DNA of 54,204 nt from an uncultured Clostridia bacterium (GCA_944349735.1 CALVNM010000005.1:1-54204), one strand, 5' to 3'; shown: positions 15,474 through 25,479, counted from the first letter of the stretch. Notes: a model not told the origin generated them from the sequence alone. Numbers and translations are program-made.

Positions 15474-16565
15474 ATGTTGACGGTGGGAGCTTTTTTCGGC
15501 GGCGATTCGTCGGAACACGACATTTCGGTCATAACGGCATTGGAAGCTATAACAGCCATGCCGTCTGCCGGAATAAAATGCGTGCCCGTATATATGCGAG
15601 ACGGCAAATGGTATACGGGAGCGGCGCTTACGGACGTGAAAAGTTATATGCCGTTTTGCGGCGCAAAGCATACCGAAGTCCATATTTCGGGCAAAACGCT
15701 GTATTATAAGAAGCGCGGCAGCGTCCGCAAGAAGTATGCCGAACTGGATTGCGCGCTGATACTTGCGCACGGAGGTATGGGAGAAGGGGGCGGGCTGCAG
15801 GGTTTGCTCGAGATATACGGGATACCGTACACTTCCGCGGGGGTAACTGCCAGCGCGATGTGTATGGACAAATATCTTACGAAAAAATATCTTGGCTCAT
15901 GCGGCGTACCGGTGCTTGACGGGGTAAGGATCCCGCGCGGATATGTCAAAAAAGATTTGGAAGACGCCGAAAAGCTCGGTTATCCGCTATTCGTGAAGCC
16001 TAATTCGCAGGGCAGCAGTATAGGCGCGGGCATGGCGCGGGATCGCGCGGAACTCGAAGAGCGCCTTGCTCTCGCTCACGAATTCGACGAATATGCGCTG
16101 GTCGAGCGTTGCATCCCCGACGCCTCGGAGTATAACGTGGCAATATTTTCCGCTTCGGGTACCGTCCACATAAGTGAACCCGAAAAACCGTCGCGCGTAA
16201 GCGAATTTCTCACTTTTGACGATAAATACATGCGCGGAAGGAGCGGTATGAGCGGCGCGGAGCGAGAATTTCCCGCAAAAGTGACAGAGAAGACGAGAGA
16301 AGAGCTTAAAAGGCTGAGCGGATACGTATATAAGATCGCGGGGCTCGACGGAGTGGTGCGAATAGATTATATTTCCGACGGCAAGAAGCTTTATCTCAAC
16401 GAAATAAATACCGTGCCCGGCTCAATGGCGCATTATCTTTTCCCCGAATACAATTATACCGAATTTCTCAGAATGCTGATAGAAAACGCGCTTTATAAGG
16501 GGCTGAATGCAGAAAAAGTGTATTATACCGACGTGCTTAACCGCGGAAAAGGTAAGGGATCGTGA
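15474..16565 (+). CDS. ddl: D-alanine--D-alanine ligase
   Basis: A 363-residue ATP-grasp ligase joining two D-alanines. Visible are the N-terminal GGDSSEHDIS loop, AHGGMGEGGGLQG, the serine-loop MCMDKYLTK, VKPNSQGSSIGAG, and the C-terminal metal and substrate motif LNEINTVPGSMAHYLF. These fit the Clostridial Ddl branch with SMAHYLF after the NT-PG motif. I see no VanA-type features pointing to lactate. AAAGGAGGTAGGAG precedes the ATG. It is co-directional with murF, so the pair can pass D-Ala-D-Ala directly. It ends 3 bp from the convergent rqcH stop. Confidence 0.95.
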   Translation: MLTVGAFFGGDSSEHDISVITALEAITAMPSAGIKCVPVYMRDGKWYTGAALTDVKSYMPFCGAKHTEVHISGKTLYYKKRGSVRKKYAELDCALILAHGGMGEGGGLQGLLEIYGIPYTSAGVTASAMCMDKYLTKKYLGSCGVPVLDGVRIPRGYVKKDLEDAEKLGYPLFVKPNSQGSSIGAGMARDRAELEERLALAHEFDEYALVERCIPDASEYNVAIFSASGTVHISEPEKPSRVSEFLTFDDKYMRGRSGMSGAEREFPAKVTEKTREELKRLSGYVYKIAGLDGVVRIDYISDGKKLYLNEINTVPGSMAHYLFPEYNYTEFLRMLIENALYKGLNAEKVYYTDVLNRGKGKGS

Positions 16566-16568
16566 GCG

Positions 16569-18242
16569 TCATTCGGGGCAAACGGGTCTCACGGTGACGG
16601 TCTTATTGTCGGTATAGCGTACGAGTCCCGGTCTGTTGAGCTTCTTTACGTACTTACGCAGCGTATAATCCACTTCGACCGAAGACGCGCCGCGCGCTTC
16701 GGAATAGTAGGCAACCGCCTCTGCGGCGCGGATTATCACGCTCTCGGGAATTGACGAGTTGCGGCTTATTATGACGCCGTGCGCTCCGTGGTAGTTCTTG
16801 ACGTGTAGCCACATATCGTTTCCGGAGGCCACGGAGAAAGTGACTTCTTCGTTCTGCGCGTTGTTTTTCCCGACGTATACGGTGAAGCCTTCGACGTCGA
16901 AGCGAAGCGGGGGAGTCTTTTTCGGCTTGCGTGCGGAGCGCTGCTTTTCGCTCCGTCTGCGCTTGCCGGCGAGCGAGTAAAGCTCCGAATCTATCTCGTC
17001 GTATTCCGCTTCCGAAGAACAGTTGGCTATCGACGTTTCTATTGTCAGGAGGTAGTCGTAAAGCTCCTCGGAGCGCGCTTTATCCTCGGCTGCGTAGCTT
17101 TCCGCGCCCTTTGCCTTCATGTATTTCTTGAAATAGCGTTCAACGTTCTTTTGGGGCGAAATAGTGGGGTCTAAAGCGATTTCAACGCTTCGAGTATTAT
17201 AAAAATCGTCACAAATTATAATACTCGAACCGCGTTTTATGCGGTACATATTGCATTTCAGTATTTCTCCGAGCTCGCGGCAACGCTCTTTCTCCGCGCT
17301 TGCCGCAAGCACCGCTTCTGCTTCCTCGATATGCCGTAACGCCTTCGATTTCAGCGCCTTGAGTTTCTTTACGAGTCTGCGCGTATCGTCGGCTTTGCGC
17401 TGCGCCGCGGCTCCCGCCGAGTAGTAGGTCTCCATGGCTTCGGAGAGAGTGGCGCAGCCGACAGTCGCTACGCCTTCGCCGAGCGTTAGATAGGGATATG
17501 CGTAAAACCCTTTCGGTTTACCGTCCGGCGCGACGGCGACGCAGGGAGAATACCCTTCGTATCCGTACAGGTCGGACATGCGCTCGGCGGCTTTTTCAGC
17601 TCCGATCGCGTCGCTTAACGCGTACAGCTCCGCCGCGCTCTCTTTGGACAGTCCGTTTATCTCTCGGCACAGAGTGCGTACAGCGTCGTCAGACGGAGCG
17701 TTTTTTATGATCTCTTTTATTTTTTCTGTCTCGTTCAGGAGCGTTTTGCCTCGCGGCGGCAGTTCGTACCGGTGGCGTGGGAGAACGGTGCGCGTTTTTT
17801 CGCCCACGGTACGCTTCAAAGCGTCGATCACCGTGTAATTTTCGTCCGTAAGTATGATATTCGAAGAGCCGCCCATGATCTCCGTTATAAGTCTGTACTC
17901 GGACACGTCGTTAAGTTCGTTACGGCTCAGGACGCTCATTTCCACGATGCGGTCTTCGTTCAGAACGGTTACGCTCTTTATCTGAGAACCGCACAGATAT
18001 TTTCTCAAAACCATGCAGAACGGTGTGGGGATCTGTCCGGTACGCTGCTTTTCGGAACATAAATGAACGCGCGGCATACCTGCCCTGCAACTCAATAGCA
18101 AAGTCGCGTTCGCGCCCCTTGCGCGCAGACTGACGACGATCTCGTCTTCCGACGGAGCCGTTACTTTGTCTATCCTCCCTTCGCGGAAGGACGAACATAT
18201 CTCTTTGGCGAGCGCTTTAAGCGTTATCATATCGTTCGGCAT
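16569..18242 (-). CDS. rqcH: Rqc2 homolog RqcH (NFACT family, ribosome quality control)
   Basis: A 557-residue NFACT protein that binds 50S subunits with stalled peptidyl-tRNA and adds C-terminal alanine tails. The NFACT-N domain carries Asp97-Arg98 in NEDRIVEM, the pair required in the Bacillus protein. A long coiled coil follows in the middle (LKALKSKALRHIEEAEAVL). The C-terminal NFACT-R domain has DMWLHVKNYHGAHGVI. Length is normal. The ATG at 18242 has no ribosome binding site, but TATAAT lies exactly six bases upstream. It is convergent with ddl. Confidence 0.95.
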   Translation of the reverse strand: MPNDMITLKALAKEICSSFREGRIDKVTAPSEDEIVVSLRARGANATLLLSCRAGMPRVHLCSEKQRTGQIPTPFCMVLRKYLCGSQIKSVTVLNEDRIVEMSVLSRNELNDVSEYRLITEIMGGSSNIILTDENYTVIDALKRTVGEKTRTVLPRHRYELPPRGKTLLNETEKIKEIIKNAPSDDAVRTLCREINGLSKESAAELYALSDAIGAEKAAERMSDLYGYEGYSPCVAVAPDGKPKGFYAYPYLTLGEGVATVGCATLSEAMETYYSAGAAAQRKADDTRRLVKKLKALKSKALRHIEEAEAVLAASAEKERCRELGEILKCNMYRIKRGSSIIICDDFYNTRSVEIALDPTISPQKNVERYFKKYMKAKGAESYAAEDKARSEELYDYLLTIETSIANCSSEAEYDEIDSELYSLAGKRRRSEKQRSARKPKKTPPLRFDVEGFTVYVGKNNAQNEEVTFSVASGNDMWLHVKNYHGAHGVIISRNSSIPESVIIRAAEAVAYYSEARGASSVEVDYTLRKYVKKLNRPGLVRYTDNKTVTVRPVCPE

Positions 18243-18248
18243 ATTTTC

Positions 18249-18277
18249 ATTATACCCCGAAAGGCGTTCTCAGGCAA
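18249..18277 (-). promoter_or_regulatory. Promoter of rqcH, predicted leaderless
   Basis: On the minus strand TTGCCT (18272-18277) and a perfect TATAAT (18249-18254) have a 17-bp spacer. The -10 ends six bases before the rqcH ATG (18240-18242), so the predicted start coincides with the initiator codon. Confidence 0.75.
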
Positions 18278-18353
18278 TCATTTATACTCCGAAAATACGC
18301 GTGAGAGCGGTCGGTTACGCCTTTTTCCGACTGAATTTATCGCCTTCAAACGG

Positions 18354-18382
18354 TTGCATTACCTTTTTTAATATGCTAATAT
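18354..18382 (+). promoter_or_regulatory. Promoter of tig
   Basis: TTGCAT (18354-18359), 17-bp spacer, and TAATAT (18377-18382) with an extended-10 TGC just before it. The start near 18389 gives a leader of about 39 bases with GGAGGT at 18413-18418 before the ATG at 18428. Confidence 0.55.
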
Positions 18383-18427
18383 ATGTAGGCTATACATTTA
18401 TCGATAATAATTGGAGGTTATACCAAT

Positions 18428-19711
18428 ATGGAGTACTCAGTTCAGAAGCTCGAAAAATCGAGAGTAGAAATCGCCGTAAGCGTCGATAAGACGGAATGGA
18501 AAGATTTCATTCAGCAGGCGTTTGCCAAGAATAAGCATCGCTTCAGTATCGAGGGCTTCCGCCCCGGTAAAGTGCCTTTCGGCGTGCTTGCCAAAAGATA
18601 CGGCGAAGAAATTTTCTACGAAGACGCCGCCGACATCGCTATAGGTAAGTATTACGGCGAGATAGTCGAGAAAGAAAAGATCAACGTCGTGGCTCGTCCC
18701 GACGTGGATATCAACGTCATCGACGCCGACGGTTTGAAATTCGTCTGCACCGTAGCAGTTTATCCCGAATTCGAGCTGGGAGCTTATACCGGTCTTACCG
18801 TAAAGAAAGTTGCCCGTAAGGTCAAGAAAGAGGACGTACAGGCCGAGATCGACCGCGAACGCGAAGCCAACGCGAGATTCGTCGACGTGACCGACAGAGC
18901 CGTTCAGGAAGGTGATATGATCGAATTCGATTATTCCGGCTCTATAGACGGCGTGAAGTTCGACGGCGGTACCGCCGAGAAATACAGCCTTACCGTGGGC
19001 AGCAAGCAGTTCATACCCGGATTCGAAGATCAGCTCGTCGGCAAAAAGATCGGTGAGAAATTCGACGTAAACGTTACTTTCCCCGAAGATTACCACGCCG
19101 AAGAGCTTAAGGGCAAGCCTGCAGTATTCGAATGCCTCATTCACACCATAAAATATAAAGAGCTTCCCGCTGCCGACGACGAATTCGCCAAGGATCTCGG
19201 AGAATTCGATACCTTCAAGGAATACGAAGCGGGCGTAAAGGCAAGACTTCAGAAGAAAGCCGACGACGAAGCCACCGCGAAAGAGGACGAAGCGCTCCTC
19301 AAAGCCATCATGGACGGCACGACCGTGGATATACCCGACGCCATGATCGAGGACGAGATCGACCGTCAGCTCGAGGGCATGAAGGCGAGCATGAGCCGTT
19401 ACGGTCTCAAGTTCGAAGATTACCTCAAATATATGAATACCACCGTCGACGACATCCGCAAGGAACGCAGAGAGCAGGCAGAGAAGGACGCCAAGACCGG
19501 CATCGTACTCGAAGCCATAGTCAAGAAGGAGAACCTTATCCCCAACAAAGAGGAATTCGAAGCCGAGCTTAAGAAGCAGGCGGAAGAAGCCGGCAAGAGC
19601 GTTGAGGAAATGACCAAGGATTGGGACGAATACCGTTACAATTACACGATGAACAAGCTTGTCGACGACAAACTTTTCAAGTTCCTGCGCGAGAACAACA
19701 CCATAGCGTAA
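18428..19711 (+). CDS. tig: Trigger factor (ribosome-bound chaperone and prolyl isomerase)
   Basis: A 427-residue trigger factor. The N-terminal ribosome-binding tail has the signature region GFRPGKVPFGVLAKRYG near residues 39-55. The FKBP-type PPIase domain lies around residues 150-240 (GDMIEFDYSGSIDG, FIPGFEDQLVG), and the C-terminal chaperone arms are helical and rich in Lys and Glu. Length and order are normal. It has a conventional leader with GGAGGT. The downstream order clpP-clpX-lon-engB is classical for Firmicutes and places nascent-chain folding beside ATP-dependent proteolysis. Confidence 0.97.
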   Translation: MEYSVQKLEKSRVEIAVSVDKTEWKDFIQQAFAKNKHRFSIEGFRPGKVPFGVLAKRYGEEIFYEDAADIAIGKYYGEIVEKEKINVVARPDVDINVIDADGLKFVCTVAVYPEFELGAYTGLTVKKVARKVKKEDVQAEIDREREANARFVDVTDRAVQEGDMIEFDYSGSIDGVKFDGGTAEKYSLTVGSKQFIPGFEDQLVGKKIGEKFDVNVTFPEDYHAEELKGKPAVFECLIHTIKYKELPAADDEFAKDLGEFDTFKEYEAGVKARLQKKADDEATAKEDEALLKAIMDGTTVDIPDAMIEDEIDRQLEGMKASMSRYGLKFEDYLKYMNTTVDDIRKERREQAEKDAKTGIVLEAIVKKENLIPNKEEFEAELKKQAEEAGKSVEEMTKDWDEYRYNYTMNKLVDDKLFKFLRENNTIA

Positions 19712-19749
19712 CGAAGCTGTCGCTATTATTCAACAAAACCACTCTTAAT

Positions 19750-19783
19750 CGTCGCGTAGCCGCCTCATAAGCGGCACGCGACG
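19750..19783 (+). other. Strong hairpin in tig-clpP intergenic DNA
   Basis: Arms CGTCGCGT (19750-19757) and ACGCGACG (19776-19783) pair perfectly; an inner GCCGC/GCGGC stem (19759-19763, 19771-19775) closes a seven-base loop, leaving one bulged A. No T-run follows, so it is not a standard intrinsic terminator. It could stabilise or partly separate the tig and clpP transcripts. Confidence 0.55.
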
Positions 19784-19812
19784 GAAGTACACTTAACGTA
19801 AGGAGGCTGAAG

Positions 19813-20421
19813 GTGGATAATACTATCAAATCGGTAATGATGCCGATCCCTACGGTCATAGAACAGACCAACAGAGGCTCGACGGCATACGATCTTTATT
19901 CGAGACTGCTCGAGGACAGGATAATATTCCTTACCGGGACTATCGACGACGCAACCGCCAATCTCGTGGTGGGGCAACTCCTCTATCTCGAGACCAAAGA
20001 CCCCGCCAAGGACATATCTTTATATATCAATTCGCCCGGAGGTAGCGTTACCGCCGGTATGGCGATATTCGATACGATGAATTACGTTAAATGCGACGTT
20101 TCCACGATCTGCGTGGGAATGGCGGCTTCCATGGGCGCGTTCCTGCTTGCCGCAGGAGCCAAGGGCAAGAGGATTTGCCTTCCCAACTCCGAAGTGATGA
20201 TACATCAGCCTCTGGGCGGCGCACAGGGGCAGGCGAGCGACATCAAGATCGTAGCCGATCACATTCTGCGTACCAAGCAGAAACTCAATACTTTCCTTGC
20301 GGAAGCTACCGGTAAGTCTTACGAGCAGATCGAGAAGGATACCGACCGCGACAACTATATGACCGCCGAGGAAGCCAAGGAATACGGCATCGTGGACGCC
20401 GTTATTTACTCCCGTAACTAG
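19813..20421 (+). CDS. clpP: ATP-dependent Clp protease proteolytic subunit
   Basis: A 202-residue serine protease subunit that forms the tetradecameric barrel. The catalytic Ser is in [14 protein letters not shown] (about residue 105), the His in MIHQPLGG (about residue 131), and the Asp in [10 protein letters not shown]. The start is GTG at 19813, supported by AAGGAGG six bases upstream. The N-terminal axial loop region is present. clpX follows 61 bp downstream, so the ClpXP complex is made from this unit. Confidence 0.97.
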   Translation: MDNTIKSVMMPIPTVIEQTNRGSTAYDLYSRLLEDRIIFLTGTIDDATANLVVGQLLYLETKDPAKDISLYINSPGGSVTAGMAIFDTMNYVKCDVSTICVGMAASMGAFLLAAGAKGKRICLPNSEVMIHQPLGGAQGQASDIKIVADHILRTKQKLNTFLAEATGKSYEQIEKDTDRDNYMTAEEAKEYGIVDAVIYSRN

Positions 20422-20482
20422 CGGATGAGGGAGTAAGAATACATAAAACTTAGAGCCGGCACGAGCCGGGATATGAGGTAAA

Positions 20483-21727
20483 ATGGATTCTTTTTTCAAA
20501 GACGAAATCAAATGCTCGTTTTGCGGCAGAAGCGAAGCGAGTCTCGATATTCTGTACGCCGGGCATAACGGCGCGTACATCTGCAGGGATTGCGCCGAAA
20601 AGATAGCGCTTGCTTTCCGCGAGAACTCGTCGCAGAACGCGGACAGCAATGACGGCGTCAATCTTCTGTCGCCCAAGGAGATCAAAGCGCGTCTCGACGA
20701 GTACATCATCGGTCAGGATAAAGCCAAAAAGATCCTTTCCGTTGCCGTCTATAATCATTATAAGAGGGTGCTTTCTCCCGCGAGCGAGAAATTCAAGGAT
20801 GTCGTTCTCGAGAAGAGCAATATCCTTATGCTCGGACCTACCGGTTCGGGAAAAACGCTGCTTGCGAGAACGCTTGCAGGAATATTGAACGTGCCTTTTG
20901 CCATGGCGGACGCGACCGCGCTCACGGAAGCCGGATACGTGGGAGAAGACGTGGAAAACATCCTTCTCAAGCTTATCCAGGCAGCCAAGGGCGACGTTCA
21001 GCGGGCGCAGAAGGGTATAATCTATATAGACGAGATAGACAAAATATGCCGTAAGAGCGAAAATGTCAGCATAACGCGCGACGTTTCCGGCGAGGGCGTG
21101 CAGCAAGCGCTTCTCAAGATACTCGAATCCACCGTAGCCAACGTGCCTCCGCAGGGAGGACGCAAACATCCTCAGCAGGAATTCATCCAGATCGATACTA
21201 CGAATATCCTGTTTATATGCGGCGGAGCGTTCGTCGGACTCGAGAAGATAGTCGGCAAGCGTAAAGAAACTTCTTCGATAGGCTTTACCGGCACCGTTCA
21301 CAGCGACGAGAAGAGCTATTCGGAGATGCTCGAGGATCTTCAGCCAGACGATCTCATCAAATTCGGTCTCATTCCCGAGTTCGTAGGCAGAGTGCCGATC
21401 GTCGCCACTCTCGAGCCGCTCGACCGCAAGGCGCTTATGTCCATACTTTGCGAGCCGAAAAACGCTCTCGTCAATCAATACCGTAAACTTCTCGACATGG
21501 ACGGCATCGACCTCGAATTCGAAGAGGAAGCGATAGGCGCGATAGCCGATCGCGCGCTCAAACTCAAAACGGGCGCAAGAGGGCTGCGCACCATCGTGGA
21601 GAACGCCATTCTCGGACTGATGTACGACGCGCCCGGCGATAAGGACATAGAAAAAATTCTCGTTACCGCCGACTGTATCAACAAAGGTACGCCCCCGGTG
21701 GTCATAAGGCGTAACAAAGTAGGCTGA
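20483..21727 (+). CDS. clpX: ATP-dependent unfoldase ClpX
   Basis: A 414-residue AAA+ unfoldase that feeds ClpP. An N-terminal zinc-binding domain shows C-x2-C (CSFCGR) and a second C-x2-C (ICRDC). Walker A GPTGSGKT lies near residues 119-126, Walker B is [10 protein letters not shown], and the ClpP-docking IGF-type loop appears as SIGFTG. The sensor and C-terminal domain are complete. GAGGTAAA precedes the ATG. Length is normal. Confidence 0.97.
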   Translation: MDSFFKDEIKCSFCGRSEASLDILYAGHNGAYICRDCAEKIALAFRENSSQNADSNDGVNLLSPKEIKARLDEYIIGQDKAKKILSVAVYNHYKRVLSPASEKFKDVVLEKSNILMLGPTGSGKTLLARTLAGILNVPFAMADATALTEAGYVGEDVENILLKLIQAAKGDVQRAQKGIIYIDEIDKICRKSENVSITRDVSGEGVQQALLKILESTVANVPPQGGRKHPQQEFIQIDTTNILFICGGAFVGLEKIVGKRKETSSIGFTGTVHSDEKSYSEMLEDLQPDDLIKFGLIPEFVGRVPIVATLEPLDRKALMSILCEPKNALVNQYRKLLDMDGIDLEFEEEAIGAIADRALKLKTGARGLRTIVENAILGLMYDAPGDKDIEKILVTADCINKGTPPVVIRRNKVG

Positions 21728-21755
21728 AACGGGGCAGTTTGCCAGAATTTACGCA

Positions 21756-21784
21756 TTGATTTTACCGCCTCAGGGTGGTAAAAT
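21756..21784 (+). promoter_or_regulatory. lon promoter overlapped by a near-perfect inverted repeat (candidate operator)
   Basis: TTGATT (21756-21761), 17-bp spacer, TAAAAT (21779-21784). An 11-bp inverted repeat, ATTTTACCGCC (21759-21769) against GGTGGTAAAAT (21774-21784), with one G-T position and a four-base centre, fills the space from the -35 to the -10. It does not match CIRCE or CtsR consensus. It could be a repressor site or a weak terminator for clpX (only TTT follows). Confidence 0.55.
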
Positions 21785-21806
21785 TTCAAACAGACAGGAA
21801 GAAACT

Positions 21807-24077
21807 ATGGAAGACATAAGAATCAAAGCCATTACCGTCAAAAAAGCGGTATTCCCTTACGAAAACGGCAGAACGGACATCGCTTCCGTAAGCGATATAG
21901 CCGCCGTGCGCGCCGCGGTCAGCGCGGGACAGCGTATTGCGCTCGTACCGGTGAGGGAATTCCCCGCCGAGATACGCGAAGGCGATATTGCGATAGTCGT
22001 GAGCGTCGAACAGTTCATGCTTACGCCCGAGGATTCGGGTGCGACGCTTATTTATAAAGCGGACAGGACCCGCTATTTCGTGCAGTCTCCAGTAACGGAA
22101 GACGGCATCACTCAGATTTCCCTTATACCCGCAAGGTTTTTCACCACTGCCGACGACAAGGAGATATTCGCGCTTTACAAGAGAGCGGAGAAGGCTTACG
22201 CCGATTATCTGGAAGCAGACGGCAGCAAAGGCATAGAACTCGAATTGGAAACGGTCAATACCGACATCGACGCGATAGTCATGCATCTCGGCAATACCGA
22301 CAAGATGCAATTCCTCACTGCGCTCGACACCAAAGTCCGTCTCGTCAAATTCATCAATGCGCTTTCCTACGAGATGGAGATAATGTCGATAGACGCTTCC
22401 GTCGCCCGGCAGGTACGCGAAAGCATGGACGAAAACCAGCGCGAATATTACGTGCGCGAGCAGATCAAGGCTCTTTCCCAGGAGATAGACGAAGAGGACG
22501 AGAGCGAGAGTTATCTCGAGAAAATAGACGCGCTCGATACCACCGAAGAGAACAAAGAAAAATTCAGACGCGAGGTAAGGAGACTCAACAGAACAGCTCC
22601 CGCGTCTCCGGATATGGCGCTCATCAAAAATTATCTCGATACCGTTATAGAGCTTCCGTGGGGAGTTTATACCGAGGACAACGAGGATCTCAAAGAGGCG
22701 CAACGCGTCCTGGACGAAGACCATTACGGTATCGAGAAGGTCAAGGAACGCCTTATCGAAGCGCTCGCGGTGCGTAAACTCAGCAAAGAGGGCAGAAGTC
22801 CCATAATCTGTCTCGTAGGACCTCCCGGAGTAGGCAAGACGTCGATAGCGAAATCGATAGCGAGGGCAATGAATAAAAAATATGTCCGTCTATCGTTCGG
22901 CGGGGTCAGAGACGAGGCGGAGATAAGAGGACACCGCAAAACATACGTGGGCGCAATGCCGGGAAGGATAATAACTTCCATAAAGACCGCGGGAAGCATG
23001 AACCCCGTATTCCTCATGGACGAGATAGACAAGATGGCTTCCGACTACAAAGGAGATCCGGCAAGCGCTCTTCTCGAAGTACTCGATCCCGAACAGAACG
23101 TCAATTTCCGCGACCATTTCCTCGAAGTGCCTTTCGACCTGTCGAAAGTGTTGTTCATCACTACGGCAAATACTCTCGATACGATATCGAGACCGCTTCT
23201 CGACCGTATGGAAGTGATCGAGATGAGCGGATATACCGACATCGAGAAGAAGGAGATCGCCAAGCGGTATCTTATACGCAAGGCTCTTAAGCAAAACGGC
23301 GTAGAGGCTTCGTGGGTGAAGATCACCGACGAAGCGATAGAAGAGATAATCCATAATTACACGCGCGAATCGGGCGTGCGCGCGTTGGAAAAACAGATTA
23401 ACGCGGTAGTGCGCAAGATAGCGCGCAGGTTCGTGGAGAGACCCAATTCGCGCCGCGTTACCGTAAGCCCGAAGAATCTTGCCGATTTCCTCGGAGAACC
23501 CAAGTATCTCGAGAAGAGCAAAGTGCGTCCCGACGTCACCGGCGTGGTCACGGGACTGGCATGGACGGAAGTAGGCGGAGACACTCTGGAAGTGGAAGTC
23601 GCGTTCACTCCCGGTAAGGGCGAGATACTTCTCACGGGCAGCCTCGGCGACGTTATGAAAGAAAGCGCGCGCATAGCGCTCAGCTATTGCCGTACGCACC
23701 TTGCGGAATGGGGCATTCCGGAGGAATTTTTTAAGGAACACGACGTACATATCCATGTTCCCGAGGGTGCAACTCCCAAAGACGGACCTTCGGCAGGCAT
23801 CACGATAGCTACCGCCGTATGCTCCGCGCTTACCGATAAACGGGTGAGAGGCGACGTCGCCATGACGGGAGAGCTTACGTTACGAGGGAAGGTGCTTCCC
23901 ATAGGCGGGCTTAAGGAAAAATCTCTCGCCGCGCTCCGCGACGGAGTAAAGACGATATTCCTTCCCGAGGATAACCGCAAAGATTATAAAGAACTTCCAG
24001 AAGCGGTCAAGAAAAATATAGATTTCCGCTTCGTAGACAACGTGGGAGCGGTGATAAAGAACGCGATAATATGGTAA
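21807..24077 (+). CDS. lon: ATP-dependent protease Lon (LonA type)
   Basis: A 756-residue LonA protease for damaged and regulatory proteins. The N-terminal substrate-binding domain (residues 1-205) is present but divergent. Walker [10 protein letters not shown] starts near residue 338, and Walker B is [10 protein letters not shown]. The protease domain has catalytic Ser in PKDGPSAG (about residue 661) and Lys in GGLKEKS (about residue 703). I chose the ATG at 21807, with GGAAG upstream. It overlaps engB by seven bases, the common lon-engB arrangement. It has its own promoter with a dyad, suggesting separate stress control from clpX. Confidence 0.96.
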   Translation: MEDIRIKAITVKKAVFPYENGRTDIASVSDIAAVRAAVSAGQRIALVPVREFPAEIREGDIAIVVSVEQFMLTPEDSGATLIYKADRTRYFVQSPVTEDGITQISLIPARFFTTADDKEIFALYKRAEKAYADYLEADGSKGIELELETVNTDIDAIVMHLGNTDKMQFLTALDTKVRLVKFINALSYEMEIMSIDASVARQVRESMDENQREYYVREQIKALSQEIDEEDESESYLEKIDALDTTEENKEKFRREVRRLNRTAPASPDMALIKNYLDTVIELPWGVYTEDNEDLKEAQRVLDEDHYGIEKVKERLIEALAVRKLSKEGRSPIICLVGPPGVGKTSIAKSIARAMNKKYVRLSFGGVRDEAEIRGHRKTYVGAMPGRIITSIKTAGSMNPVFLMDEIDKMASDYKGDPASALLEVLDPEQNVNFRDHFLEVPFDLSKVLFITTANTLDTISRPLLDRMEVIEMSGYTDIEKKEIAKRYLIRKALKQNGVEASWVKITDEAIEEIIHNYTRESGVRALEKQINAVVRKIARRFVERPNSRRVTVSPKNLADFLGEPKYLEKSKVRPDVTGVVTGLAWTEVGGDTLEVEVAFTPGKGEILLTGSLGDVMKESARIALSYCRTHLAEWGIPEEFFKEHDVHIHVPEGATPKDGPSAGITIATAVCSALTDKRVRGDVAMTGELTLRGKVLPIGGLKEKSLAALRDGVKTIFLPEDNRKDYKELPEAVKKNIDFRFVDNVGAVIKNAIIW

Positions 24078-24691
24078 TAACCAACGCTTCGTTCGTGACT
24101 TCAGCGGCGAGCGCCGCGCAGATAATACAAGGCGAAACGCCCGAGATAGCCGTCGTCGGTAGATCCAACGTCGGCAAATCCAGTTTTATCAACCTTATCA
24201 CCGCGAACGGAAAGCTTGCCAAGACTTCCAAAGAACCCGGCAGAACGCGTCTGATCAATTACTTTTCGGTAAATTCCGGACAATTTTATCTCGTGGATCT
24301 CCCGGGATACGGCTTCGCTCGCGTCTCCGACGCGGAGAAGGAAAGATGGGCGGATATAATAGAAGCATATTTCCGTGCAAGTCCGTCGCTACGCAATGTG
24401 TTCCTGCTGCTCGATATACGCAGAGACGTTTCGCGCGACGACGTTACGATGATAAATTATCTTTATCATTTCAATATACCTTTTACGGTGATATGCACCA
24501 AGTCCGACAAGCTCTCGAGAAGCGCAGCAATGGACAGACGGCGCAAGATCGCGCTTTCTCTTAAAGTGGGTCCCGATAACATCATCGTCTCGAGCGCGTT
24601 GACCAGGCAGGGCAGAGCGGATATACTGCAACGCATAGACGAGATACTCGCTTTCGGCGGCGCAGACATAGTGGAGGACGCGGAAGAATGA
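24071..24691 (+). CDS. engB: GTPase EngB/YsxC (50S ribosome assembly)
   Basis: A 206-residue TrmE-Era-EngA-EngB-type GTPase needed for late 50S assembly. G1 is VVGRSNVGKSS near residues 28-38, G2 contains GRTRLINYF, G3 is DLPGYGFA, and G4 is TKSDK. The start overlaps the end of lon, and the last bases overlap the phosphoesterase start. Length is normal with a short acidic C-terminal tail. Confidence 0.96.
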   Translation: MVITNASFVTSAASAAQIIQGETPEIAVVGRSNVGKSSFINLITANGKLAKTSKEPGRTRLINYFSVNSGQFYLVDLPGYGFARVSDAEKERWADIIEAYFRASPSLRNVFLLLDIRRDVSRDDVTMINYLYHFNIPFTVICTKSDKLSRSAAMDRRRKIALSLKVGPDNIIVSSALTRQGRADILQRIDEILAFGGADIVEDAEE

Positions 24692-25386
24692 GCGTTTATG
24701 CCATAAGCGATCCGCATCTGTCTTTTACTGAGGACAAACCCATGTCCGTATTCGGAGCCGTCTGGGAAAACCATTGGGACGAAATATCCGCAGATTGGCG
24801 CGCCAAAGTGTGCGACGACGACATAGTGTTGATCGCGGGCGATATTTCGTGGGCTATGTATCTCGACGACGCCGTCAAGGATCTCGCGCTCATAGGAGAG
24901 CTTCCGGGAACAAAGATACTGATCCGCGGAAATCACGATTACTGGTGGTCTGGAATATCCAAAGTGCGCGCAGTATTGCCGCCTGCTACGTACTGTCTTC
25001 AGAACGACGCCGTCAGGATCGGTCGCCGCGTATTTGCCGGAAGCAGAGGATGGAGCGTCCCGGAGACGGGAGCGCAGCAGAAACCCGAAGACGCAAAAAT
25101 ATTTGAACGCGAAGTTATCCGCATGGAAATGAGCCTTGCGGCTGCCGACAAGCTCCGTCAAGAGGGGGATACTTTGATAGCGATGATACATTATCCGCCC
25201 TTTAATTCGCGTTACGAAAGTTCCCCTTTTACAGAGCTTTTCCGCAGATACGGAGTTTCCAAAGTAGTCTACGGACATCTTCACGGCGCAGAATCCCGCG
25301 CCGAACTTACGCGCGATAAGCAGGGCGTGCGTTATTATCTTACCTCCTGCGACAAGCTCGGGAACGCGCTCGCGTTCATCGATTAA
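24688..25386 (+). CDS. Calcineurin-like metallophosphoesterase
   Basis: A 232-residue metallophosphoesterase (COG1768-like). All five metal-binding blocks are visible: SDPHLS near residue 7, AGDISW, RGNHDYWW, MIHYPPF and YGHLHG. No signal peptide or membrane helix is seen, so it is cytosolic. The substrate is unknown; family members act on nucleotides or phosphoproteins. Its ATG overlaps the engB stop by four bases. An intrinsic terminator follows at 25434. Confidence 0.9.
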   Translation: MSVYAISDPHLSFTEDKPMSVFGAVWENHWDEISADWRAKVCDDDIVLIAGDISWAMYLDDAVKDLALIGELPGTKILIRGNHDYWWSGISKVRAVLPPATYCLQNDAVRIGRRVFAGSRGWSVPETGAQQKPEDAKIFEREVIRMEMSLAAADKLRQEGDTLIAMIHYPPFNSRYESSPFTELFRRYGVSKVVYGHLHGAESRAELTRDKQGVRYYLTSCDKLGNALAFID

Positions 25387-25433
25387 GCCGCCTTAGTACG
25401 ATACGTCACGCTATTCCGGACAGCGTTTTTACT

Positions 25434-25461
25434 CCGTCGCTTTAAGCGGCGGTTTTTTTTT
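25434..25461 (+). terminator. Intrinsic terminator after the lon-engB-phosphoesterase unit
   Basis: Stem CCGTCGC (25434-25440) pairs with GCGGCGG (25446-25452) with one U-G pair, loop TTTAA, followed by nine T residues. It closes the proteostasis block before the dcw cluster. Confidence 0.9.
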
Positions 25462-25479
25462 GCGAATCGATGCCGTTAA

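Noticed and set aside
18383..18394. Shared ATGTAG-C-CTATA-like string just after the tig and ftsA -10 boxes
   Set aside because: The two 12-base strings differ at one base and lie in AT-rich promoter DNA; such a match between intergenic regions is expected by chance.
20450..21478. Open frame of 342 codons on the minus strand inside clpX
   Set aside because: clpX is unmistakable on the plus strand with all AAA+ motifs, and the opposite frame has no supporting signal.
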